From positions 2,890,001 through 2,954,000 of the forward strand of contig WPIO01000005.1 of NCBI GenBank assembly GCA_009760855.2: a DNA stretch of 64,000 bases. Direction: 5' to 3'. Made by a program: the position numbers and the translations under genes. The notes beneath the pieces are model-generated. The model was not told where the DNA came from and made no database searches. It was given only the letters and a program-made list of their open reading frames with translations. Below are positions 46,001 to 61,000 of the stretch, in pieces (positions within the stretch are counted from its first letter, which is position 1; every line of letters starts with the position of its first letter). The DNA comes from Cristatella mucedo (taxonomy: Eukaryota; Bryozoa; Phylactolaemata; Cristatellidae).

Positions 46001-49000
46001 CAGCTGTCGGCTGGGCTTCTAATGTAAATGCTAAAAGTGTACAAGGTTGCAGACACTAATGGCACTCAGACAAGAGTTTAGTTACCATGACACAATAGCC
46101 TTGTTGACAGTACAAACGTTTTTAGACTCACGGCATTCATGACGACTTTGCCCAGATGAGCATACAGAGCAAAGCCCAACAGGATGCCCACGCCATAAGC
46201 TTCAAAACGACACCAGGGCTTGATATACATGTCGTTGAACCACGATCTACAATTAAACAATTTTACATGACCAGCACACGATACAGCAGAATCACTATTA
46301 CCATAGGGTGCAGCCAGGAATTAGTACAGGTTGCTGAGCCCTTATGAGGCATGAACATTGATCTTGATCAAACCTAACAATAATAATGGCAGTACAACTC
46401 TACCACGTGAGTTGAGGGGGCTGCTGCCAGCACTCTTCCAGTTGCTTATGAACAAAGGGAAACAAACCCATGTGTAACCACAACCAATTGGAATATTTAG
46501 AGAAATATATAGTGCTTAGAAAAATATGCAAGCTATGTCAAGTAAGGTAATCTATATGTAAGGCTGCTTACTTCAAAATCCTCTATACTTACCTGTCCTA
46601 CATTTGACCTCAAAATATAGACATTCAAAATCCATAATCACCCATCACTATCATAATCATGAATCTTAATCATGATAACATACTAAATCTATCTCTCACT
46701 TTTATGAACATGAAATTTAAAAGTAGCTTGCGATAATATTTGATGAGGCAAACACGATGTATCACACATTTTAAAAAGCTAAAATGCTACTACAGTACAT
46801 TTACTTGATTCCCGGAAAGTACTAAACGCAATCATTCTACCTACATTAAAAGGAAACTACTGTAGCTAGCGGAATAAACAACTGAAAAGCACCTGGTATC
46901 CAGAAGGTTGAATTATTTGAAAGACAGCACGAACTGAGGCAAGCACAAGAGAACCTAATTAAAATTGTATTTCACACAGTCAATAGCAGCATATCGGGTT
47001 ACAGTTTATAAATCTTTAGCAGGCACTAAGCTTTAGACCCGACAAGTTAGTTTGTCGAACCAAGATGTAAACCAGACCGAACAGCCTAAATCAAAATGGG
47101 AGAGTTGTGAGGAGCTTCCCTTTGGCAATCAAAGCCAACGTTCAACTCATAAGGCAAACAAAAACACCTTCCTTTGTCAAAGGAATGCATAGTGAAAACT
47201 GTGGTCACTCCACATCTGGGCTATGAAAGCCCTTATTAATAAATTCTTACCAAGCCTTTCAGCGGTTTCGTTTGATGGCACTGCCCCTGATCCAGCCTAC
47301 GGCAATGCTATGCCTAAATGTTGCTGTATGCAGGCACTAGGCTGGATTGCCCTCCCGACCACCGACTAGCCAATCGGAGCGCAGCTAGGCGTTAGCAACA
47401 AGGCTAACGAATCAGAGCCCAGCATTCCTTAACTGTAGACGAGAGAAGCAGGTGAGGAGGAACGTCTTGGGACAGGCAGTTGTGCTCCCCCCTCCGTGTC
47501 GAATAAAGTGGTGGTGTTGCTCGTCGGCTGGCATTCTGTACAGTGCGCGACGGCAACCGAACTATATACTTTCAGCATGGCATGTCAAAGGTCCAAGAAA
47601 AACCACGGTTAAAGCTTATGAGCTGCTACCATTTTACCAGTGTGCCATTCTAGTCAACAGACTATTGTTGGTGCAGTGGTGGACCCTCAAGATAATTTTT
47701 GGGCAGTTTTCAAGACTTTGTTATGAGATCCGGAGATGAAAATCTGGGATGACTGGCAATAACCTATCACGCAGAACCACTATTGGGCAATGGGTAACGT
47801 GATGCCAAAGGTATGTGCACAATGGTCCTCTTATGCACATCCAAGACAACTACACGTCTGTATTAACATATAAAACCTCAATATCGTTTTGAAATAACCC
47901 AGAGCTTGTAAAAATGCAAAAAAAGGTTGCCCCATCACACTACTTCTCGCCGACCTGCACTGGCTCCAAGTCAAGCAACACATCGGCTTCAAGGTTTTGT
48001 CACTCACTTTTAGGTCCCTTCATTCTTTGGTTTCAGCCTGCCTATCAGATCTACTCTCCGGTCAAGCTAAGCATCGTACCACTCATTTTTCGGAATCTAG
48101 CTGTTTACCTATACCTCGTACAAATCTCAAATCCTTTGGAGACCGTACGCCTGGAACTCATTCCCGACTTGGGTCAAGATGTCCCCTGACTTGACCACAT
48201 TTAAACAGAAATTAAAAACTCACCTATTTATCACAGCATTTAGTGAGTCCCTTTGATTCGTCATTTACGTGCTTATGTGTGCTGACACTGCGCATACCAT
48301 CACTAACCAAACTTGCGTGCTGACCCTGTGCATTTCACCCCTAACTACGATATTCACGTTGTTTATCAAGCATACCACTAACCATTCGATCGCATTTCCT
48401 TTGAAGCAAATGTGAAGGACCTAGAAAGAGATTGATTTATCTGAGTGTGCTTTATCAAGTGCATTATTATTATTACTATTTTACATTCTAGCAAAAGCCA
48501 AACACATTAGTGTAGAATTCTAGAACTAAAGCTCTTTTGATATAGAAAACATCGTGATGGTATCAAAATAAAAAAAGTGTCACAATCAACCGTAGAATTT
48601 GCAACTTCATCACAGTCATTGGTGGGAACTTACGTGAACCTTAAGTCATTGAGCCATACACAGTCACACACCATAGAAATAAAAGAATGAATAATAACAT
48701 GCAAGAACAGTAGGAAAATACTATAGGCATGCCCAAGCGAATACAAAGAAATAGCACAAGAAACGCCGCATGTAACTAATCTAACAATGGTAATCCTGTA
48801 ACCAGCTAATACTGTTATTATGATTATAGATTACCTGCAGTAGCACAGCAACCACACATGCCTTGATTTTCTTTCAATCTATATACTTCATAGTCATGGC
48901 CCACCCAACATGCAGGACCATATAATCCTATCTCATCTCAAAACTTCAAACCTAGCAAGTTCCACTCAGGTTTTAGAGCAAATCACTCGAAACAGAGTCC

Positions 49001-52000
49001 TCACTATTGCAAGTGTACAACGACATTATCTGGACCAAGGACTTGGGTAGAGCCTCTCTACTAATTTTTTTAGATCGACAGGCAGCATTTGTGACTATTG
49101 ATAAAAAGGCCTTGTTGAACACTTACCATCACGGCTGGCCATCGCTGGTACTGCAATGCTGTGCTACGATTACTCATGTCCTATCTCAACGGTATATCTC
49201 AAAGCCAAGATGTCCATGGGCACCGGCCACCAGGTGAGCCGTTCAAGCTTTGGGTAACCCAAGGATCTGTTCTAGGTCTGCTTCTTTTTTTTCAATTGGT
49301 ACTCTCCGTTTTGCCGATGTAATCGCCTAGCAAAATCTAGATTTAAATTTTATACAAATGACACGCAGCAGTGCCTATGCTTTGATCCCTCATGTTTTTC
49401 AGCACGCCAAATTGCCTAACGGCATGTACTGCTGACACCTGTACTAGGGTGGCAGTAAAATTCCTAAAATTGTATGGTGATATATTCGCCTTACTAGTCA
49501 AGGCCAAAACCTCGTGTCATTTAGAAAAAAGAAAACCATACCCTCAAAACGGACTCAGCAAGTAAATCGCCTGTAGTCACTGCATGCAATCTGGGGATTC
49601 TACAATGCCTTTTGCTAGAGGGACCACATCAGCTCCACAATCAAGTGTGCTTACTTTCTGCATTGCCTACATACGCAATGTTGCGAACATTTGGGGCTTG
49701 TTTAGATAAGGATACCGCAGCCAAGCAAGTACATGAATTGCAACTTTCAGACTAGTCTTCTACGACTTGCTGGTCACGAATCGTCCAGTCTGTAAAATAA
49801 GACGTTTAAGTTGGTGAAAATTCTGCTGCCTAGGCATATCTGCCGTGATCTGTGAAACTACCACATTACACCATTTCTCACCAACGTGCAGAGGCTCCGC
49901 ATCAAACAACTTGTAGACTTCAAGTTTATGTTGTTCATTTTCATGTCCATCATTCTCTTGCACCAGAATACCTATCGGACATGCTTTTTTCATTGCACCA
50001 CCTTGCCTAGAATGCCTAGAACATTTTAGATCTGGTCTTATACAAATGTATTAGCACTACTATTATCAAGTTTATTATACATAACCTTATCCAAGCACAT
50101 TTTCTCAAAGTGTAATGAAAGAGGTACAGAATGGATATATTTAAACAATGCTGAAGCACGGCACAAAAAGCAGTGATGACAAGTACACTGCTCAATTAAT
50201 GACCGCTTCGGTACTCACGCCCCTGCTTCACCAAGGAATCCCATTTTGAAAGAATTCACGGCAGATATAGCCGCCGCCGATGCGATGCTCCCACATATTA
50301 GAAGCAAAGTTACAGCCACACCAACACGGCTGTGCCTGAAACCAACCATTTGCAATAAATAGTCAGTTTGATAATAAACAAAACATTAAACAAATAAGAA
50401 AGTAGACCAGGGAGAAAAATAATCCCATATTGGCAGCATGTAAAACTAAACTGGGAGAATTTTAGTCAATCATAAGAAGATTAATTAACAGCAACAATAC
50501 ATATACCGTCATACACTAGCCCCCGACCCAGATCGTGGGTTTGACCTTGCAGTGGGCGATCAAGGATCGTTCACTGCAAGCAGTGGTGATAGCCAAAATG
50601 GCTCTTCTGCCACTATATAAAAGAGGCTGTTAAATCATCTAAGCTTATTAAGCCATATAAAGTAATATGCCATAGCTGGATGCGCCAGATGCTCAAGTTC
50701 ACTACGAACAAAGATTTATAATCAACGATGGATTAGTGCAATCTTGTGCTACAATACCCAAAGTTACATGAAAACACCGTGATATCAAGCTTTATTTTCC
50801 CACAATTGCATTGAGCTGCGGTAAAGTACTTAGCCTTAAACTTGTAGAATACATAACATTGCTGCCACAGCCAAACGCCATATAACTATATGAAACTGGC
50901 TAAATGACCATAAAAAGCTTAAGTTGATGATACCACTTCCATCTCACAAAGTGTGGCAGGGGTAAAAAGCAGCCCCAAGCTTCAGGTGCATTTAGAGTAA
51001 TTTCAAGCAGCAATGATCCCATTAACTATGTAAGGTCCAGAAACTGCTTCAGGCAAATGGTAAAAGCAGTAAAGTTAGTCTTAGCACTTGTATGGGGAGA
51101 TGTACATTTGAGAACCGAATGCAAGGGAAGAGTAACAATATTTTGCATAACATAATGGTATTTGGAGCTCAAAATGGAAGAAATGAGTAATCAGACATTC
51201 TGGGGCAGTAAATGGAATGATCGATTAAAATGAACTCCAGTCAAAGCACCCTCATTATTTTACCAACTTCAAGGAACTCAAAAAATGTAGCTGATAGCCA
51301 ATTTTAAAAGAACTCAAGCCTCATGGGATAACAGTTGCTCCTCAGGGTTCATTGAAACCCACATTACAGGAATGGCACCCTGTAGCACTCGGCAAACTGT
51401 AGCCTCGGCAAACAAATGGAGCTGGAGTCAATCGTGAATGATCCGAGAAAGATTCAGACTTCTGGTCAATTGCCTGCTCGAAATAATCTGGACTTGGATG
51501 ACCAAATGGTGAACAAGGATCCCCATCTTTGAGAGCAACAAAAATAGCCTTAGTGACACTGATTCTTTTCAACCAAGTGTCCTCACTCAGCAGAGCAGCA
51601 CACGAAATATAACTAAAAGGCAGAGCTGCTAGTTGCATTATACAAGCATCGTAGCGACTGACACATGATATGCAAGCGCCTTGGTCTGTACCTGTCATAT
51701 AAAAGATTAATGCCGACTGGTGTGAAAACCGACTGCAACAAATGCAGCTTCCCATGATCACCCATGAAACTATAAACGGCTTAAAGGTTCTTCCAGTCAC
51801 ACCTGGCAGGGATCGCTTGTCTCGGATCTCATTAAGAAGTTATGGGATATTTGCAATCCGGACTGAAGACGGTTAAGACAGTTACACACAGAAAACAGCC
51901 AAAGGTGTGCATGCCAACCGCAGGTCACCCTTAGCGCAAGAGCTTTAATTACTGGCTAACGATGGATATGACACTAAAAAAAAGTTTTGCAAGTCAGTTT

Positions 52001-55000
52001 TGAGATTAAGCCCACAGCCAACTGCAAACAAGTATAAATATAAAAACAAAATATCCAAATGAAGGCAGGAAACTGATCTCTCTCAAAGATTTACACGATT
52101 GGATAAACCAGCAGCATGCTAAAGCTATCTTAGCCAAGCTGGGGCATAGCCACCATAGCAAACAGTCTACAAAACCCTGTGATAATGTTTAGGTTACTAT
52201 TAAAAAGCAGGTAGTACCGAAAATTGTTTTTAATTTACCATCACAGTAATGTAAATGAAATTAACTTATATGGCAATGAACATTTTCGGAAAAATTGCTA
52301 TGCTAAAAAGGTTTGAGCACTAAACAGACCTGAGAATACACCAAAATAATGTCACTAGAAAACTACATGAACATTGTCACAGCAAAAATAACACCAATTA
52401 TATCCAATATTAGTGAATTAATAGAAGGTGTCTGAAATGGATTCAGCATGGAACTAAGTAGGATTCTGATAATGCAGTGAATGGAACTTGACTTGCACCA
52501 ATCGAATTATAGTGCACAAATCATTATGAAAACCAGCAATTTGATGCTGCGGTTAGTAAGTTGCTCAAATAGTAAACCAGCTTGATGATGAAGCACTGCT
52601 GAACCAATATCAAGGGAAAACATAAAAATTAAGCTTAAAAAATAAATGATATATCATTTGATGGTGAGAGAACTTTGCACCGACTGGGGATTGATGACTG
52701 CAATTTGATCACACACGAATGTCATTCAGTCTGAGAAAGTGAGCTTCGGAAAGTCGGCAAAGCACAAGCTTCTTTTGTGTTACTGTCGAACAGAACCTGA
52801 TAAACAGCTAGCCCCACTCTAGGAACTGCCAGGAAGCCTTGTGGCTGGCTGAGAGTGCCTCCGAAGAGTGATCTCTTAGCTGGTATTTGACACCTCTACG
52901 TAGGACCCCACAACTTGCAGGAGAGAGGGGGAGGGGCACCTCTGGGAAAGGTGATTAAGGCACATGGAATAAGATATCACTTTTATGCTGACGATACTCA
53001 GCTGTATTTTTTATTCACATCATCGGAATCATCAGCAGCAACTAATAAACTGAATACTTGCCTTGCCGACATACGATCCTGGATGTCTCCGGAAAATTTC
53101 TTGAAACTAAATGACGATAAAACCCAACTGCTGCTCATAGGACACCCTAAGCTTGTGGCTGGATTACAAGGCTTTGCTCTTATAATAGGTGATGCTGTTG
53201 TGCGACCATCACCACGTGCTCGAAGTTTAGGTGTCATTTTCGACAGCAGCCTAAATTGTAAAAGCTTCATTCAGAAGACTGCTTCTACAGCTTGCCATCA
53301 CCCTTATCTAAGATTAGGAGCTGTCTTCCACAGTGGCTTGCAAAAATTTAACTAGCCCCTTAGTTCTGTCTTGGCTTGATTATTGTAATTCCCTTTGCCT
53401 GAGCTACCAGAAAAGCAACTAGGCCACTGCAGCTTGCTATGAATATGGCTGCAAGGCTAGTCTTCAAGTCCCATAGTTTGAGCACGTGTCTCCTTTGCTA
53501 AAAGAAATAGGATGGATGCCGATTGAGCAACAGATACAGAGCGTAGTTTTTTTTACTGACCCACAAGGCCCACCACGGCCTAGCTCCTTCGTACCTAGCT
53601 GAACTGTTGCACCAGTTTCAGCCTCATCGTGCCCTCAGGTCCTGTGTGGACAATGAATAAGCTGCTCCATTCTTCCACTTGAAGACCGGTGGTGACAAGC
53701 TTTAGCTCTGCAGGTCCTAGACTGTGGAACTCGCTTCCATAATTCTTATGCAATGACAACTGCACTCCTGCTGCCGACTATGGCTCATCTTTTCCAGCGG
53801 TCCTGAGCTGCTACTTCCATGCTACTCACTACCTCAACTGCTCTCCTGACTCTGCTATGCTTCCCACTTCCTCTTTGTTGCGTAAGACGAAGTCTGTTGG
53901 CTACCGAATGCGTACCGAAAGCCGCTTAGGCTGTAGGTTTGCTATACGAAACTCTCCTGCATAACACCCACATAATATAACACCCATACACACTTAACAC
54001 ATAACATAAAACACATAACACCTTGTTTATTCAAGTGCCTTTTGCACCTGCTCGAGTACCGGAGGGCCACCTTAGAGCGATTCCATGAGACACCCTCAGG
54101 CTCGGTCGGGGAGTGGCCGAGCGGTGGCTACACTACATTACAATATCAATAAAGTCTTGACAGTAGTGAGACATGTATCAACCCACAAGTTGTTTCCTCT
54201 GTAAAATGGCAAACTTGAATTTCACAGATTTCATCAGGCATATCGACGGCAGCTGCAACTTCTCCATGCGGGTGGAGAGACTGGAGCTTGTTGCTAAGCT
54301 GCAACGTGTCGACTAACTTAATAATTGTCTGCCTCCCTTTTCATAAGGAGGTGCTTTTGCCATGTACCAGAGCATCAACAATATTGATAAAAAGAACTAG
54401 ATTAAGATGAGATAAAAAACCCGAGGGTCGAAAACATGTCAGTGCCCAAGCCACTACTGACAACCTTGGGCAGACTAGGCAGTCTACAGCTGGTATTCTG
54501 CATGCAGGGCTCAGTTTGGGAATGATCATGCGTAGCACAATGGGGCAATCCAGCCCAGGCTCGGCGTAAACCAACATGCCCATGCCACCCACCAGCACCG
54601 TGAGGCTATTCCTATACACTGAGCAACACTTCTGTCACCAACAATCTTGAAAAAGTGGGAAAATGACAGCTAATCTGCTGTCCGAAATGGATTTTAGACA
54701 ACACAGCGAGGCTGAAACTGCTGCAGTATTTCAGCTGCGTATGAAAGACACATGCCGTGAAGGGGCCTTGTGGTTTAAAGAAAGAAATTCGGTCTATATC
54801 CACAAATCGTCAGGAAGCCATCGACGCTCCTTTGCAAGAAGACACGTGACTCAAATCTTCTGGATTTAAAGACCCCTGAGGTGGCCATTTTCGTCATATT
54901 TCGTCCCATTTTCTGCAGAGTTTTAAGCAGCCTGGCCAATTCTGAGTTACAGTGGTTTAGACAAAGGAGAACCAATATGCTAGTACGACTTTTAATCAGC

Positions 55001-58000
55001 AACTGCTGTAAATAGTCACTCAGCCTGGACATAGATTGAATACAATGAATAGCTCTACAGGTGGTACTCTGAACAAAAACCTATTGCGTTATTCAATCTG
55101 CAAAGAGCTCTAAAACAAATGTTAAACTATTCCCGCCCTACGGATCCCCAACTACAATATTGAAGTCACTTGATCCAGCTGTACGTTTAAGGTGCATTCG
55201 GTTTAATAATAATTTAGCTTAAGGACATTAGCCAACACCTAAAACATGGATGCCCGATAGGCAGCTGTTCAGTTTATCAATGCACACAGCTAATTGTAGA
55301 GGGTTTAATGACAGGGACAGCTGAATATTGTCAACGTGGATGTATACCCGATGCCACGTCCTTGAATTACCCTCTACTGAGCTATTGTGAAAATTGACAA
55401 TGACCATGTCATGTTAACAGACGCTAAGGAACTCTGCAAGCGTGCTAGATAAAACCTATCGCCCTATTCCACGGTCTGGACATAATCGGACAGGTACAGC
55501 TTGGAAAATTCCAATACCACATCAGATCGTTATACTCGATAATGAAGAATCATTGACATTATGGTGACAACAGGAATATGAAAAAAGACTATGGACCTCG
55601 AACTAGCTACTAATAGATCAAGTGCAGCATCAGTTTAGGCACGTACTTATAGAGAAGAAATGCCAACACAGGGGTGATGAGGAAGAATTGCATGTCATTT
55701 GCCAAGTACCACGTCCAGTCCATGCACTACAATGATAGAGGCTTCAAACTGACAACCGTACAGTGAAACATATAAATTCACGCACGTGCACGTGTGCACA
55801 CACACACTCACACACAATGACACAGAAAAAGGTAAACAAAAAAGTAAAGTTACCAATGAATCATAGCACATGGAAAGCACGATCAAAAAACCTATAACCA
55901 GATGATCATTCCTGTCTAGGCAGATTTTGAAAAACAAACAACTCACAATAATAATAATAATAATAATAGTAATAATACATTTTATATAGCACCCTCAGAG
56001 AACTCAATCTCTTTCTATGCACTTAAAATCTGCTGCAAAGGAAGCACGATAATAGCCGATATAGGGAGCAGGAATGCTGAGTCATGCTGAAAATGACAGA
56101 AACAGTGAAAATCTTCCACAAAGCCTACATATAATAATAACACATTTGTATAGTACCCTCAGACAACGAATCTTTCTATGCACTTTCCATAGGCTGGACA
56201 GAAAGCATGTCAACTAGGTCAGTAATAGCATGCACAGTGTGAGTACACATAAGTACAGGCAGAATAATTTACAAGGACCTAGCAAATGCTGTGAGGAGCA
56301 GATCCATTTTAGCTTCTTTTTAAATGTCAAGTCAGAGGATGTCTTGACATCAGTCGGGAGGGAGTTCCAGGCTTTGGGAGTACACAGAATACAGGCATGG
56401 TCTTAAGAGGATTTGAGGTTGGTTTGAAGCACAGTTACACGACTGGAATCACAAGAGAGGGATAATAGCTGTGATAGGTAGGCTGGAGCTAGAGATCTGC
56501 CTAGACAGGAAGAGGTAAAAGTGAGTGACAAAACCCTGAAGTCGATGTGCTGCTTGATGGGGAGCCAGTGCAGGTCAGTTAGAGGTGGTGTAATGTGCCA
56601 TCTTTGACATTCACGACAGACAAGCCTGGCTGCAGAGTTCTGCACCAACTATAAGATTCCTTGGGCTGGAAGACCTGCAGGTGGTGAGTTACAGAAGTCG
56701 AGACGAGATGTCCCAAATGCAAGGACCGACTTGGATATGTTTTCCCTGTCTAGGGAGGCCAATGCTGCCTAGATGAAAGCAGGCAGACTTGACTTCAGAG
56801 CTAATACGGGTCGTCTAGAGAAAAAACAGGACACCCAGATTTCGTGCGAATGCAACAGGCAGAGCGACTGTGAACAATAACATTTCCAATTTCTGAGTAA
56901 TACTCGGTTTTCTTGCAACTAGAAAATTGGTTTTATTCAGTTTTAAAAAGCTTGCTGTCATCTAAATGCAGATGTCAGCAATATATGCAATCTGAAAAAC
57001 CCTTCTTGGCAACATTGTTGAACTGAATGTTCAACGGCACATGCAGAGTCGACAAACAATAACAAAAAACAAGAGAGAATTGTTGCTGAGACATACCACG
57101 GTCAGACCTGTACCATGGTTGCTGCTAGCCAACCTGGTTTCATGCTGGGTCTCCAAGCAGAGTCACTGATTAACACTCACCAATCAATCGCTCGGCAGAA
57201 GCAAGGTATGAATGAGAGTGATCCGAACTGGCACGGGTGGCTGCAATACCACCACAATGTAATGTATCTCTGTTTGTAAATCCACGAAGCTATACGGATT
57301 ATGTTACGAGTGTTACAAAGGAGAGTTTTCTGTACTGCACTTACGGTCCAAATACGGTCGGCAAAAGACTACATCTCACGAAACAAAGAGAAAGTGAGAA
57401 GCATAGATAAGTCAGAAGGGCGGTCGAGGTAGTGCATAGCATGAGGGCAGCAGCTCAAGATGGCTGGAAAGGTTTTGCCACTTTCGGCAGAAGAAAAGTA
57501 GATGTCGTTGCATAGGAAATTAGGAAGTAACCTCCATAGTCTACGATCTGCCGGGCAAAAGCTTCTGTCACCAACGGCATATACATGGAACAGCTAATTT
57601 GTTGTCCCTAAAAGACCTGAGGGCACGAGGTAGCTAAATCCTGATATAGCAGTTCAGATAGGTATGATGAAGCCAAGCCATGGCAGGCCTTGAGAGGGAC
57701 AGTGTACAAATTTGCTCTACGTCTGTTCATTAACCGGGAGCCACTGCAACTCCTTCAAGCAAAGGAGACACATGACTTAAATTCTTAAATTTTTTCCCAA
57801 TCGAGAAGAAATGTATCACAAGCTGTCGAGGCGGCATGGCTTTGTAGTTTGTCCAGCCAAAACTGAATTATGGCAGTCTGAATAGACAGAACTAGAGAGC
57901 TAGTAAGATCGTTAGCCAGCCACGGTGGTAGGCAGTCCATAGCCTTAGTCAGGAATCGAACATGATTATTAGCTGCAGAAGGTTTCTCCTGAGAAGAAGC

Positions 58001-61000
58001 TTTTAAATGTTAAGCAGTCATCGAAAATGTCACCTAAAATCCATGAACTTGCTGACGGTGCACTACGGCATCACCAATTAAAGAGCACAGTATCTTCAGC
58101 TGCATACTTAAGGTATTTTGCAAGTAAGAGTTTGGTTTTAAGTACCGTGCCACGTAAGCTGGACGATTACTAACTCCTTACTCAAGTATCATGGCGATAC
58201 AGCTGCACAAACTCAGAAGCCATAGTGTCAATTTATCGTAAGCCAGCCAGAAAAGTAATTGCGAATTTATGCATAACGATTATATATGGAAATAGTTAAG
58301 GTGGAGCAGCCAGTAGAGAAGCAGTGGCAGCATCGGCTGCTCAATACCGGTACGGTGTCGGATCGAACGAGATTGTTCACGTAGAGAAGATTTGTCCACC
58401 AGCTTTCGGCGCATGAGTCAGGCGGCCCCTCTGTTGGCCAACTAGGCCCATTAGACAAATAGACGAAGAGGCAAGTCCAAATCATTAGAATTAACGCATA
58501 CGCCGGTGTCAACCTACAATTAATAGTAGTGGCTGTGAACATTCAACTCTAAACTTAATAAGTAGAGAGCCAAGGAAGGTCTCATGTGCCTTAACACAAG
58601 CAAAATGCAGTAGTTTAACAATAAAAAACATAAAATATAATTCATGTGTATAGCGCCCCAAGAGAACTTATCTCTCTTAAGGCGTTTCACATATGCTTCG
58701 GGGTGCGAGCCCACGACCTCAGCCAGACCTTGGTCGGGGCGAGCACTTTAACCGCTAGACCAAACCAGTTCGGCAATAACAATAACATGCACCGTAAGAT
58801 ACGAGCTCTGCTTATTAAATTTAATTCAGTGGCCACATAAGCACAAATCAATGGTACCCCTTTGCTATAACTAATCAAAGAATCAAAAAAGGAATGGAAA
58901 CAAATTTGCAAAGCTTAGATTAGCCTTGGAGTGGCTACCCTAGTACACTACCATGACCCTTAGCTAAAAAAGCCAAGCTGATCAACGAATTTGTGACATC
59001 CCGTCTAGACTTCTCTTAACTTACTACTCAAAGGTCTTCCTGCGAGTGCAATAAGATAATTACAGTTGGTGCAGAACTCTGCAGCTAGACTTGTTTATCA
59101 CAAATGTCACAGCTGCCCAATTACACCACTTCTCAGACCTGCACTAGCTCTGCATCAAGAAACAAATCGTCTTTAAGGTTTTGTCACTAATAGTAAGTCC
59201 CTTTATTTATTTATTTTTTATTCCGGTCCTCCCTTTCTGAATTACTTCCTACTCAGTTTTGCATCGTACCACCTCCCTTTATATGTTTAACTGGTCCTTG
59301 CTTTCCGAATTACTTCCTACTTAGCTTCGCATAGTACCGCCCACTCTTCAGACTCAAGCTATTTAGATGTGCCTCTAACCAATATAAAATCCTTTCGAGA
59401 ATATGCCTTTAGTCTTTATGCAACCTAAGCCTGTAGCTCACTCCCGATTGATGTCACGACATCCCCTATTTCGACGACATTTGAATAGAAGCTATAAACA
59501 GCCTGCTCATCACAGCATTTGTTTTGTCGATGTACAATGTTTGTTGCATGCTTATGCATGCTGAAACTGTGCATGCTATCACTAACCAATGGACATGCTT
59601 CCCTTAGAGCATAAGTTCCTAGAAAGAGATTTCGTTCTCTCGGTGTGCTATAGAGGTATATTATTATCATTACAACAGGCCCAGTATAACTGCTGTTTCA
59701 ATAGGTTTGATGAGTTGGCTGGGCTGGGTGATAAGCCACTAGAACCAAAGTTATAAAAGTGCACCATGGGCTCCAATCACACAGCAGCACCGTCGCTACC
59801 TGCGTAAACAGACAGCTTTTCAGACATACAGTTTAGTGCCATTATCAGGACAGACAGCCACACGATGCCTACGATTGCCTAAGGCAGGGAACATAGTGTT
59901 GTCACATGCTGCTAGTGAAACCAAGACCCATTACATGACTACTATCACTTAGCCGGGATTGTTTCTCTCTCAGAGCCACATTTTTTAATTCCTTCAATTT
60001 ACATTAGACTACACCGAACCCCAGTCACTTGACGACCGAGCAATATGGGCATGCACTCAAGCACTTACCACTTAGTTGGTCTTAGTTGGATAGTGGATCG
60101 TTTTAATTCCCGGGCAGGTACTTCGAAAAAGCTGAGAGGGTGCTTGATGGAAGGTAATTCACGGAGGGACTCAACTGATGACAGCGATCTTTTTCGGGCT
60201 CTTAAATTTAGTGGAACAGTCAACAGAACCATATGTAATGGGAATCGTAACTCAGCTACTGACTCCTTTGAAGCATAATGATCAGTATAAACTCACGTAC
60301 ATAATGATAACAACAATAGGTTGCTAACCTAGTCTCCTAACAGAACTACATAGCTATCCAGGAGCTGTAACTTACCACTAGAGAAGCAATAAGCACGGTT
60401 AACCTGCACGATACCAAGCATTAAAAACGGTACAAAAGCACAAAAGCATCGTGTTTAGATCAGCAGGCATGCACACAAGAAGACACGTGGAGCCACTGGT
60501 TAGTAAGACATCTGTTTACTAACATGCACTTAATCATGTACACGTAAGAATGCAAAGCACATACGAAATAAAGACAAGCTCACCAGGGAACAAGACAAGC
60601 TCAAGGAACGGATGCATCTTTAACTAAGATCCTAACTATCTATAGTCGTTGCAAGTGGTGACAGAGGTCAGAAGCGAGTATCGGAATTTTGTTGTATATG
60701 GACAGAATGTCCCATCACTAAAAAAATTTGAATTTATGGCAAGGAGCAAAAGGACAATTGGAAGCCGAGGAATGGGTGGTGCGAGAGCACACAGTGCGAG
60801 CATGGAAATCGGATAGGTCGCCTGGTGCAACTGAGTCAAGCGATTTGTAAGCAAGGCGGAGGATCTTAGTCAATTCAATGATTGACAGGGAGCTCGAGAA
60901 GCTAAGACAGGAATCCTACGACTTGGCAGCTGTTGATGACAGATCAGATGGGCTGCTCGAGTTTTGTGCAAGCTGAAGACGATTAAGGGCACTGATAAAG

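Larger units (their letters stand above)
46247..50218 (-). other. Gene B intron with LINE and LTR-like pieces
   Basis: 4.0 kb. Holds an LTR-like repeat (47484-47560) and plus-strand LINE copies (47920-48480, 48930-50040). Nothing recognised in 46247-47240 and 48485-48925. Confidence 0.75.
50336..55646 (-). other. Gene B intron with second-family LINE copies
   Basis: 5.3 kb. Holds a SINE (50521-50655), an unrecognised ORF (51342-51800), and second-family LINE pieces (52935-54150 plus, 54605-55500 minus). Nothing recognised in 50660-51340 and 51805-52900. Confidence 0.8.
55727..58347 (-). other. Gene B intron with LINE copies
   Basis: 2.6 kb. Holds short CA and AAT repeats (55775-55815, 55945-55976), a CR1/L2 copy (55945-57000, minus) and a second-family LINE copy (57248-58140, minus). 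Confidence 0.8.

Noticed and set aside
45565..46059. 164-codon plus ORF, one of the longest in the window
   Set aside because: Antisense of two gene B exons and the short intron between them.
49340..49380. Active LINE RT in copy 48930-50040
   Set aside because: The catalytic box is mutated and the frame is broken many times.
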